Below the pieces are notes generated by a model. That model ran no database searches and was not told the DNA's origin. It was given only the letters and a program-made list of their open reading frames with translations. Made by a program: the position numbers and the translations under genes. Positions 9,746-17,982 of a DNA stretch of 64,000 nucleotides are shown here, piece after piece (the stretch's first letter is position 1; every line of letters begins with the position of its first letter). The stretch comes from Ruminococcus sp. (GTDB lineage: Bacteria; Bacillota; Clostridia; Oscillospirales; Ruminococcaceae). The DNA lies in NCBI GenBank assembly GCA_016290875.1, contig JAEEVL010000002.1:1-64000 (forward strand), given 5' to 3'.

Positions 9746-10882
9746 ATGAAACCCTATCTCAAAAGAGCCTGGGCAGAGGTGTCTCTCTCCAAGCTCAGAC
9801 AGAATATGGAGATAATCAGGGGACTCAACTCGGACAGCACAGATATAATGGCTGTCGTAAAGGCTGACGCTTACGGACACGGCTATGACAGAGTCTGCCA
9901 TTGTCTTGCTGAGGACTGCGGTATACGCTATTTTGCGGTATCCAATCTCGACGAAGCGCTGGCGGTAAGACAGCTCTGCCCGGATGCTGATATACTGATA
10001 CTCGGCTATACTCCTCCGGAGTATGCTCACGAGATCTCGGAGAACAACATAATCCAGGGCGTTGTCTCCATGGAGTATGCACAGTCTCTCTGTCATAACA
10101 GCAAGGATAAGGTCCGCTGCCACATCAAGATAGATACAGGTATGGGCAGAATAGGACTCAGATATGATACTCCGGCTGAATGTGCTGAGGAGATAATCCG
10201 TATCTGCGGCATAGAAGGCCTTTCTGTTGAGGGTATATATACTCATTTCGCAGTTGCAGACAGCGATGATCCCGACAATATAAGCTACACCGATCATCAG
10301 CAGGCTTACATCACAGATACCTATGACGAGCTTGTCAGAAGGGGAGTTAAGCTGGAGCATATGCACTTCATGAACAGCGCTGCTACCTGTTACCGCAACG
10401 ACAGCAGGAGTACTCTTTCGCGTGCCGGTATCATAATATACGGACTTCACCCTGATATCAGCCTTGATATCCCCGAGGGACTTGAACCTGTTATGGAGCT
10501 CAAAGCCGTTATCTCACAGGTCAAGACGGTTCCGGCAGGCACCTGTATAAGCTATGGCAGGACATTCGTTTCCGACAGGGAAATGCGTGTAGCAACAGTT
10601 ACCATAGGCTATGCGGACGGCTATTCGAGACTTCTCAGCTCAAAGGGCGAGATACTTGTTCACGGTAAGCGCTGCCGTATAGTCGGAAGAGTCTGCATGG
10701 ACCAGCTTATGATAGATGTTTCTGATGTGCCCGAAGCAGAGTCCGGCGACATCGTTACTCTCATCGGTCGCGACGGCGATGACATTATAACCGCAGACGA
10801 GCTTGCCTCGGTCTACGGAACTATCGGCTATGAAGTAGTATGCGGCATCTCAAAGAGAGTGCCGAGAATATACATTGACTGA
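9746..10882 (+). CDS. alr: alanine racemase
   Basis: AVVKADAYGHG PLP-lysine motif; C-terminal CMDQLMIDV. Confidence 0.97.
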   Translation: MKPYLKRAWAEVSLSKLRQNMEIIRGLNSDSTDIMAVVKADAYGHGYDRVCHCLAEDCGIRYFAVSNLDEALAVRQLCPDADILILGYTPPEYAHEISENNIIQGVVSMEYAQSLCHNSKDKVRCHIKIDTGMGRIGLRYDTPAECAEEIIRICGIEGLSVEGIYTHFAVADSDDPDNISYTDHQQAYITDTYDELVRRGVKLEHMHFMNSAATCYRNDSRSTLSRAGIIIYGLHPDISLDIPEGLEPVMELKAVISQVKTVPAGTCISYGRTFVSDREMRVATVTIGYADGYSRLLSSKGEILVHGKRCRIVGRVCMDQLMIDVSDVPEAESGDIVTLIGRDGDDIITADELASVYGTIGYEVVCGISKRVPRIYID

Positions 10883-10911
10883 ACACTATATAATATGTAA
10901 GGAGAATAAAA

Positions 10912-11319
10912 ATGGACGTTATCGAACTCACAAGAGAGCTTGGAAAGGCAATACAGCAGGACGACAGATTTATCGCATACAATCTTGCAAAGCAGGTGAA
11001 CGACAATGACAAGGAGCTCAACGAGGATGTTGAGAAGTTTTCAAAGCTCCGCGAGGAACTCAACGAGGTAATGAAGGACGTCAAGTCTTCTGATACAAAC
11101 CATCTCAAGGAGCTCGACGAGAACATAAAGGCTACATACAAGAAGATAATGAGCAACAAGAATATGATCGTATTCCAGGCTGCTCAGAAGAACCTTGAGG
11201 ACCTTGTCAACAATATACAGCAGATAATCACAATGTGCGCTAACGGAGAGGATCCGGAGACCTGCCAGCCTTCAAGCGGCTGCTCGGGAAGCTGCTCTAC
11301 CTGCGGAGGCTGCGGCTGA
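10912..11319 (+). CDS. ylbF: YlbF/YmcA-family protein with Cys-rich C-terminus
   Basis: Helical YlbF-like sequence; tail CQPSSGCSGSCSTCGGCG; 1-nt overlap with mutS. Confidence 0.8.
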   Translation: MDVIELTRELGKAIQQDDRFIAYNLAKQVNDNDKELNEDVEKFSKLREELNEVMKDVKSSDTNHLKELDENIKATYKKIMSNKNMIVFQAAQKNLEDLVNNIQQIITMCANGEDPETCQPSSGCSGSCSTCGGCG

Positions 11320-13940
11320 TGGAGATCGACAGAAGTAAGATCTCCCCGATGATGCGCCAGTACTTCGAGGTCAAGGACAAGTATGAGGACTGTGTGCTGT
11401 TTTTCAGACTGGGAGATTTCTACGAGATGTTCTTCGACGATGCCATTAGGGTATCTAAAGCGCTTGAACTCACTCTTACCGGCAGGGACTGCGGTCTCGA
11501 GGAACGTGCGCCCATGTGCGGAGTACCGTTCCACGCAGCAGATATGTACATCAAGCGCCTTATAGATATGGGCTTCAAGGTGGCTGTCTGCGAACAGCTC
11601 ACCGATCCTGCCGAGACAAAGGGCATTGTTGTCAGAGATGTTATCAGAGTCGTGACTCCTGGTACTCTCACTGACAGCAGTATGCTCGACGACGGCAGAA
11701 ACAACTATATATGCAGCATTTTCTACGACGAGGAGAACAAGACCTGCGGTGTGGCTTCTGCGGATATTTCGACCGGTGAAGCTGCTGTCAGCAAATTTGA
11801 GGGCAAGGATATGGAGGCAGGAGTCATTAATGAGCTCAGCCGCATACAGCCGTCTGAGATAATATTTCCGGACAGCTTTTTCAGCATGAAGAATGTTGCG
11901 GATTTTGTAAAGCTCAGACTCGGAAGCGCAGTTACACTGCGTGATGCAGAGCGTTTTGCCCCGTCACAGAACATCGGCATAGTTACCGAGCTGCTCGGAG
12001 TAACAGACGCTTCAGAGCTCGGGATAAGCACCGACGGCGCGGACTGCGCTGCCGTATGCGGACTGTTTGAGTATATCAGGGACACTCAGAAGTCCTCTGT
12101 TTCGAGATTTACAGGTATTGAGGTAGTGGGCGAGGACGCATTCATGGGACTCGATCTCAATGCAAGGCGGAATCTTGAGCTCACGGAAACTCTCCGCAAT
12201 AAGGAGAAGAAAGGCTCTCTGCTTTGGGTGCTCGATTCGACAAAGACTTCAATGGGCAGACGTATGCTCAAAAACTGGATAGAACAGCCGCTTAAAAGTC
12301 CGGCCAAGATAATCGCAAGACTTGATGCAGTTGAAGCACTCTACAAAAAGAGCGTTGTCATGGGCGAGCTCGCAGAACTGCTCGAAAGAGTATACGATCT
12401 CGAGCGCCTTATGACCAAGGTAATGTACAAAACGGCTACTCCCCGCGACCTGAAGGCGCTTTCAGCAACAGCCGCACAGCTTCCCTGCATAAAGGCAGAG
12501 CTTTCAAAGCTGAACGATTCAAAGCTGCTTGCAAGGCTGTGCGATGATATATCCGACCTCGGCGAGATAGTCAACCTTGTGGAAAACGCCATTATGGACG
12601 AGCCGCCTGTTTCCGTCAAGGACGGCGGCGTTATCAAGGAAGGCTTCAACGAGGAACTTGACAACCTCCGCCACATAATGAACAACGGCAAGGACATCAT
12701 CGAGGAGATAGCACAGCGCGAGAAGGAGTCTACCGGCATCAAGAACCTGAAAATAGGCTTCAACCGTGTATTCGGCTACTATCTTGAAGTCACACGTTCC
12801 TACTATGATCTTATACCGGAAGGCTGGATACGCAAGCAGACTCTTGCGAACGCCGAGCGTTTCATCACAGAGGAACTCAAAAATGCCGAAAACTCCATAC
12901 TCGGCGCAAAGGACAAGGCTCTCTCTCTCGAAGCGGATATATTCTCAGAGGTAAGAGACTTCCTTGCAACAAAGCTTGCACCCGTACAGCAGACTGCTGC
13001 TGCGGTCGCTGCGGTGGACGTTCTTTGTTCTTTCGCTGATGTTGCGCTGAGAAACCAGTACGTTAAGCCGGATATAGCTCTCGACGGAGCTATCGACATA
13101 AAAGCCGGACGTCACCCTGTTGTCGAGCTTATGCTCACGGACGAGGTATTCGTACCGAATGATGTTCACATCGACACAAAGGCTGACCGTATGTCCATAA
13201 TCACAGGACCGAATATGTCCGGTAAATCCACATATATGCGTCAGACTGCACTCATAGTCCTTATGGCTCAGATCGGATGCTTCGTGCCTGCCGATGCGGC
13301 TAAAATATCGGTAGTGGATAAGATATTCACCCGAGTGGGAGCTTCCGACGACCTCACAGCAGGACAGTCCACATTCATGGTGGAGATGAGCGAGGTCTCT
13401 GACATTCTCAAAAACGCTACCCCGAACAGCCTTGTCATTCTCGACGAGGTGGGACGCGGAACTTCTACATTTGACGGCGTGAGCATTGCCCGTGCCGTTG
13501 CAGAACACATCTGCACATCGAAAAAACTCGGCTGCAAGACTCTCTTTGCGACTCACTACCATGAGCTCATCGGACTCGAGAACGAGCTTGAGGGCGTGAA
13601 GAATTACAGTATTGCGGTAAACAAACACGGCGGAACTATACGTTTCCTGCGTAAGATAGTGCGCGGCGGAGTTGATGACAGCTACGGCGTTGATGTTGCT
13701 AAGCTGGCAGGACTGCCGGCAAAGGTCGTCAGCCGTGCGAGAGAGCTTCTTGAGGAAATGGAAAAGGCTCACGCTTCCGGGAGCACAGATGCCGCTCCGG
13801 CAGAGCATGAGCAGATGAGCTTCGGTGCTGTAAGCAGCGAGAAGGCGCTTGATATGCTGAAAAAGACCAACATCGACGAGCTTTCCGATGCCGAGTGCAG
13901 AGAGCTCCTCAGAGATATGATACAGACTATGGAGGGATAA
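11319..13940 (+). CDS. mutS: DNA mismatch repair protein MutS
   Basis: GDFYEMFFDDA, TGPNMSGKSTYMRQ, DEVGRGTSTFDG, FATHYHEL. Confidence 0.99.
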   Translation: MEIDRSKISPMMRQYFEVKDKYEDCVLFFRLGDFYEMFFDDAIRVSKALELTLTGRDCGLEERAPMCGVPFHAADMYIKRLIDMGFKVAVCEQLTDPAETKGIVVRDVIRVVTPGTLTDSSMLDDGRNNYICSIFYDEENKTCGVASADISTGEAAVSKFEGKDMEAGVINELSRIQPSEIIFPDSFFSMKNVADFVKLRLGSAVTLRDAERFAPSQNIGIVTELLGVTDASELGISTDGADCAAVCGLFEYIRDTQKSSVSRFTGIEVVGEDAFMGLDLNARRNLELTETLRNKEKKGSLLWVLDSTKTSMGRRMLKNWIEQPLKSPAKIIARLDAVEALYKKSVVMGELAELLERVYDLERLMTKVMYKTATPRDLKALSATAAQLPCIKAELSKLNDSKLLARLCDDISDLGEIVNLVENAIMDEPPVSVKDGGVIKEGFNEELDNLRHIMNNGKDIIEEIAQREKESTGIKNLKIGFNRVFGYYLEVTRSYYDLIPEGWIRKQTLANAERFITEELKNAENSILGAKDKALSLEADIFSEVRDFLATKLAPVQQTAAAVAAVDVLCSFADVALRNQYVKPDIALDGAIDIKAGRHPVVELMLTDEVFVPNDVHIDTKADRMSIITGPNMSGKSTYMRQTALIVLMAQIGCFVPADAAKISVVDKIFTRVGASDDLTAGQSTFMVEMSEVSDILKNATPNSLVILDEVGRGTSTFDGVSIARAVAEHICTSKKLGCKTLFATHYHELIGLENELEGVKNYSIAVNKHGGTIRFLRKIVRGGVDDSYGVDVAKLAGLPAKVVSRARELLEEMEKAHASGSTDAAPAEHEQMSFGAVSSEKALDMLKKTNIDELSDAECRELLRDMIQTMEG

Positions 13941-13942
13941 GC

Positions 13943-14350
13943 TTGAATCTTAAAGTAAATGAAGAAATAATGCACCGGGAACTCAGCCAGTTCGGCGTTC
14001 CATATAATGCGCCGTGCTATATATCGATAATCACTCCTTCGTATTTATGGACTTGGGGTACGAGTTTCAAGACCGGATATGCCGCATATACCAACAACGG
14101 AGAGCTTCTTCTGTTCATAGACTGCCTTATGGGCAACAGACTGGAAGTCCTCACAGAAGACGGCGTGAAGTCATGCTCCTATAAGAAACAGTTTCTTATT
14201 CCGCAGCATTCGATCAAGATATCCGGCATAGCCAACGGAAAGAAGTACAAGTATGAGATACACATACCGCACAAGGTAGCCGGAAAGTTTGCTTCACAGG
14301 CTGAAAATTCAGCTGAACTCCTGTCATTCCTCGAAGGCTGGCAGCGATAA
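13943..14350 (+). CDS. hypothetical protein (135 aa)
   Basis: GGAGGG SD before TTG at 13943, in frame with the ORF. Confidence 0.65.
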   Translation: MNLKVNEEIMHRELSQFGVPYNAPCYISIITPSYLWTWGTSFKTGYAAYTNNGELLLFIDCLMGNRLEVLTEDGVKSCSYKKQFLIPQHSIKISGIANGKKYKYEIHIPHKVAGKFASQAENSAELLSFLEGWQR

Positions 14351-14391
14351 GCCATAATTAAACTTGAAATATACTGAACGGAGGTCATACA

Positions 14392-15018
14392 ATGCCCGCA
14401 TATTTCAGCATAGTCCTTGAATTTGACCGCGATGACATAGGTGTCAATACAGTTGATGAGCTTTGCTTCTATCTGAAGCACGCCGGACTCCGTTTCCGCA
14501 GCGGTGCCTTTGGCGCAGAAAAGCTCTCACAGGGCGAGATAACTGCCCATAACCAGGAACTGCTCCTGCATAACTTTGAACCTGATCCCAACGAGGAGCG
14601 CGGCGACAGCTACTTCCAGTCGGAGTTTGACGTCGAGGGTTTCTCAGGAGCCCGCGGCTTCTATCTGAACAATACTCCCTCAGACGGCAGATACGAATAC
14701 GTTATCGTGATACCGGAAGAGGAGATATACGAAGAGAACGAGCCTAAAACTCTGAAAAAGGAAACAGCAGTAAGACTCCTGCATCTGCTCGAATGGATAT
14801 GGCATATGCCGTCTATACGCACTATTCAGACACTTACCGAGAAGTGCGACGATATAACCCCCGAAACAGAGTTTAAGACAGGCGGACTGCCGCAGGCTCA
14901 CCCCTATGCGGTCGTGACCGAGAGACAGCTCAAAACCCTCAACACAGAGGGCTTTGAAGTGAAGCCGTTCCACATCGGCGGCGTTATGCTCACTAATAAA
15001 AACTACAAATTTATATAA
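14392..15018 (+). CDS. hypothetical protein (208 aa)
   Basis: Good SD (CGGAGG), coding-like composition; no recognised family. Confidence 0.7.
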   Translation: MPAYFSIVLEFDRDDIGVNTVDELCFYLKHAGLRFRSGAFGAEKLSQGEITAHNQELLLHNFEPDPNEERGDSYFQSEFDVEGFSGARGFYLNNTPSDGRYEYVIVIPEEEIYEENEPKTLKKETAVRLLHLLEWIWHMPSIRTIQTLTEKCDDITPETEFKTGGLPQAHPYAVVTERQLKTLNTEGFEVKPFHIGGVMLTNKNYKFI

Positions 15019-15048
15019 TGCCTCTGTGCGGGTAAATACGTTATTATC

Positions 15049-15260
15049 GGGGCAAACCTTTCTGAGGAAAGGTTCTTCCCCGAACCCCTTTCCAAAGACT
15101 TTATTTTTGTTTTTCCCGGAATGGTACTCCGGTCCGGAGATAAAATAAAGCTGCACTGTCATCAATTCCTGATAGTACGGTACCATTCCGGGAAAAACCA
15201 GATAAAAGTTTTCGGAAGGGAGTCTGAGGGAGAACCATTTCTCAAAAGGGTTTCCCTCAG
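15049..15260. repeat. long imperfect inverted repeat / MITE-like hairpin element
   Basis: Ends GGGGCAAACCTTTCTGAGGAAAGGTTCTTCCCC ... GGGAGAACCATTTCTCAAAAGGGTTTCCCTC; internal 18-bp perfect arms TTTTTCCCGGAATGGTAC (15110-15127) / GTACCATTCCGGGAAAAA (15180-15197). Confidence 0.85.
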
Positions 15261-15313
15261 TAAATGACGAATGTACTTGCATAGAAGCATTAAATAAGAT
15301 CGGAGAAGATGAA

Positions 15314-15925
15314 ATGAAAAAAGCTATGACGATCTCTTACGAAGTCGGAAACAACCTATATCTCAACTTTACGAACAAGTGTCCCTGTGCGTGCACGTTC
15401 TGCATAAGGACTCACGCGGACGGCGCATACGGTTCTGATCCGTTATGGCTTGAGCATGAACCTACTATGGACGAGATAAAGGCTGACCTTGACAAGAGGG
15501 ATACAGCGAAGTATGACGAGATAGTGTTCTGCGGATACGGTGAGCCGACCGAAAGGCTTGATGCTGTTGTGGAAGCAGCTGCATATCTCAGGGAAAAGGG
15601 CTGTAAGAAGCTCCGTATCAACACAAACGGTCTCGGTGATCTTGTGAACGGCAGGAGCATAGCTGATGAGCTGTGCGAAGCTCTTGACGTAGTGTCTGTA
15701 AGTCTCAATGCAGGCACTAAGGACGAGTACATGGCAGTCACACGCCCGAGATTTGACAATGCCTGGGAGGCTATGCAGCAGTTCACGGCTGACTGCGTAA
15801 AGACCGGCAAAGCTGAGGTAATGATGTCCGTTGTCGATGTTATTCCTCAGGAACAGATAGAGGCTTCAAAGGAAGTCGCTGCGAAGCTCGGAGCTGTGCT
15901 TCGTATCCGTACATTCGATGATTGA
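15314..15925 (+). CDS. radical SAM protein, TatD-associated family
   Basis: CPCACTFC (CxxxCxxC), FCGYGEPTER; ~200 aa family normally linked to TatD. Confidence 0.85.
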   Translation: MKKAMTISYEVGNNLYLNFTNKCPCACTFCIRTHADGAYGSDPLWLEHEPTMDEIKADLDKRDTAKYDEIVFCGYGEPTERLDAVVEAAAYLREKGCKKLRINTNGLGDLVNGRSIADELCEALDVVSVSLNAGTKDEYMAVTRPRFDNAWEAMQQFTADCVKTGKAEVMMSVVDVIPQEQIEASKEVAAKLGAVLRIRTFDD

Positions 15926-16075
15926 TGTGCAGAGTGCATAATTTTCAACAGCTCTATTTGTATAAGATTTTGTGGTAGCTCTATGGAAATCTTTTCCTGG
16001 ATATGTTATAATATAAAAAGGATTTTTCGTCTGAAATACGGACGAAGCTCTTCAGACTGACAGGAGGAATATACT

Positions 16076-16210
16076 ATGGATCACAAAAAGATCATTATAG
16101 CTGCTGCGGCTGCGACAGTATTTACAGCCGGACTTACAGCTGCTTGCGTCGTTGTCTGCAAGCGGTTGCTGGACAAGAACTACATTCCGGTCAGCGTATC
16201 AAACAGTTAA
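16076..16210 (+). CDS. small single-TM protein (44 aa)
   Basis: [52 protein letters not shown]; absent from the supplied ORF track. Confidence 0.55.
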   Translation: MDHKKIIIAAAAATVFTAGLTAACVVVCKRLLDKNYIPVSVSNS

Positions 16211-16235
16211 TTTTTATAAAAGAAGGTTGAATAAA

Positions 16236-17303
16236 ATGGAAATCAAATTCGTTAAAGCAGACAAGCTCAAGGCTAAGCCCCAGCCCGGCGACAAGCTCGG
16301 CTTCGGCCACATCTTCACAGACTATATGCTCGTAATGCCTTATGATGAAGGTCAGGGCTGGCACGATCCTGAGATCAGACCTTACGCTCCTATCGAGCTT
16401 TCACCTGCTGCTATGTGTCTCCACTACGGTCAGGAAGTATTTGAGGGCCTCAAGGCTTACAGAACAGCTGACAACAAGGTACAGCTCTTCCGTCCGCAGG
16501 AAAATTTCAAGAGACTCAATCAGTCCAACGAGAGACTTGTTATCCCTGAGCTCCCTGAGGATCTCGCACTCAACTGCCTTATGGAACTCCTCAAGGTAGA
16601 GAAGGACTGGGTTCCTTCAAAGGAAGGCGAGTCACTTTATATCCGTCCGTTCATTATCGCTGTTGATCCTTTCCTCGGCGTTAAGCCCGGTGCACAGTAC
16701 CTCTTCATCATCATCCTTTCACCTTCAGGCGCTTACTACGAGAGCGGTCTCAACCCTGTAAACATCTACGTTGAGAGCAAGTATGTCCGCGCTGTAAGAG
16801 GCGGTATGGGCTTTGCAAAGACAGGCGGAAACTACGCTGCTTCACTTATCGGTCAGGACGAGGCTCACAAGCAGAACTACTCACAGGTTCTCTGGCTCGA
16901 CGGTGTTGAGCAGAAGTACATCGAAGAAGTCGGCGCTATGAACATCTTCTTCGTTATCGACGGCAAGGTAGTTACGCCTATGCTCCAGGGCTCTATCCTC
17001 CCCGGTATCACAAGAAAGTCCGCTATCGAGGTATGCAAGGCAAAGGGACTCACAGTAGAGGAGAGACGTATCACTATCCAGGAAGTTGCTGACGCTTATG
17101 ACGCTGGCAAGCTCGACGAGGTATTCGGTACAGGTACAGCTGCGGTTATCTCACCTGTTGGCCACCTCAAGTGGAACGACAAGGTTATGGAGATCAACGA
17201 CAACAAGATCGGTAAGATCTCACAGATGCTCTACGATACAATGACTGGTATCCAGTGGGGCAAGATCGAGGATACATTCGGCTGGGTAGTACCGGTTGAA
17301 TAA
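16236..17303 (+). CDS. ilvE: branched-chain amino acid aminotransferase
   Basis: Class IV aminotransferase; [22 protein letters not shown]. Confidence 0.96.
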   Translation: MEIKFVKADKLKAKPQPGDKLGFGHIFTDYMLVMPYDEGQGWHDPEIRPYAPIELSPAAMCLHYGQEVFEGLKAYRTADNKVQLFRPQENFKRLNQSNERLVIPELPEDLALNCLMELLKVEKDWVPSKEGESLYIRPFIIAVDPFLGVKPGAQYLFIIILSPSGAYYESGLNPVNIYVESKYVRAVRGGMGFAKTGGNYAASLIGQDEAHKQNYSQVLWLDGVEQKYIEEVGAMNIFFVIDGKVVTPMLQGSILPGITRKSAIEVCKAKGLTVEERRITIQEVADAYDAGKLDEVFGTGTAAVISPVGHLKWNDKVMEINDNKIGKISQMLYDTMTGIQWGKIEDTFGWVVPVE

Positions 17304-17317
17304 TAACTGATATCAGA

Positions 17318-17345
17318 GGACGGACTTCGGTTCGTCCTTTTTTTA
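17318..17345 (+). terminator. rho-independent terminator after ilvE
   Basis: GGACGGACTTCGGTTCGTCC + T-run. Confidence 0.9.
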
Positions 17346-17395
17346 ATGCATAATTAAGAATTCATAATTCATAATTATTGGTATCGCTGCGCGAT
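17345..17395. repeat. partial copy of ~107-bp MITE-like repeat
   Basis: AATTCATAATTCATAATTATTGGTATCGCTGCGCGAT shared with 19924-20030 and 21294-21403. Confidence 0.8.
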
Positions 17396-17461
17396 GAATA
17401 AAAATGTGTAATGGTATGGTACTGCAAATACACATGAATAAATTTGCCAGCCGACCGAAGG

Positions 17462-17606
17462 TTCGGCGAAGAAGAGTCAAAAGCTGACAAAGGGAGGTAG
17501 GGAGAGGAAGGAGGAGCAACGAGGGGGAAACGTAGGGATAGGGGGAAATGTCAGCTTTTGCACCGGTTTTATATTTTTCCGCCTTCGCCGAAGTTTCCCC
17601 CTCGTT
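17462..17606. repeat. complex inverted-repeat element with G-rich interior
   Basis: Pairs: TTCGGCGAAG 17462-17471 / 17583-17592; AAAAGCTGACA 17479-17489 / 17549-17559; AACGAGGGGGAAAC 17518-17531 / 17593-17606. Confidence 0.75.
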
Positions 17607-17687
17607 ATAGAGTAACAATACAGGATTTACAATAATCAGAATAATGAAGTGACGGTATCACGGGATACACAGACTGTTTTATTCAGC

Positions 17688-17780
17688 ACGGACGCCGAAA
17701 CGCGAGTCCCGGCTGTCGCTTCGTTCGGTGCATCTACTTGCAGAGGTGCCCACCGGACGCCGGAACGGCGCCCCTACACA
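17688..17780. repeat. GC-rich intergenic repeat-like segment (GGCGCCCCTACA end)
   Basis: Compositionally distinct; terminal GCGCCCCTACA also at 20064-20074 in another intergenic region. Confidence 0.5.
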
Positions 17781-17899
17781 GTTAAAGCGTATCAGTAAAT
17801 AAACGTAACGGCAGGCACACTGCAAATGTTTCACGGCACTAATACCTATCATTATGGTGTGCTTAAATATGAACAAATTGTAAACATTCGTCCACAGAC

Positions 17900-17928
17900 T
17901 TGATTTTTCATGCAAATAGTTATATACT
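17900..17928 (+). promoter_or_regulatory. htpG promoter
   Basis: TTGATT - 17 nt - TATACT. Confidence 0.8.
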
Positions 17929-17932
17929 TAAT

Positions 17933-17959
17933 TTAGCACTCAAAGAACGAGAGTGCTAA
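17933..17959 (+). promoter_or_regulatory. CIRCE operator (HrcA site)
   Basis: TTAGCACTC-N9-GAGTGCTAA, perfect match, just downstream of the -10. Confidence 0.95.
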
Positions 17960-17982
17960 AATTTATTCCGGAGATGTTTATA

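Noticed and set aside
12945-13808. 287-aa minus-strand ORF inside mutS, and many similar antisense ORFs elsewhere
   Set aside because: Lies opposite a clearly conserved gene; composition mirrors codon bias of the sense strand.
17343-17618. 91-aa minus-strand ORF
   Set aside because: Falls across the inverted-repeat/MITE-like elements and has no SD; a by-product of repeat sequence.
17953-17982. GTG start for htpG in the ORF track
   Set aside because: The codon is inside the CIRCE operator; SD and conservation favour ATG 17983.
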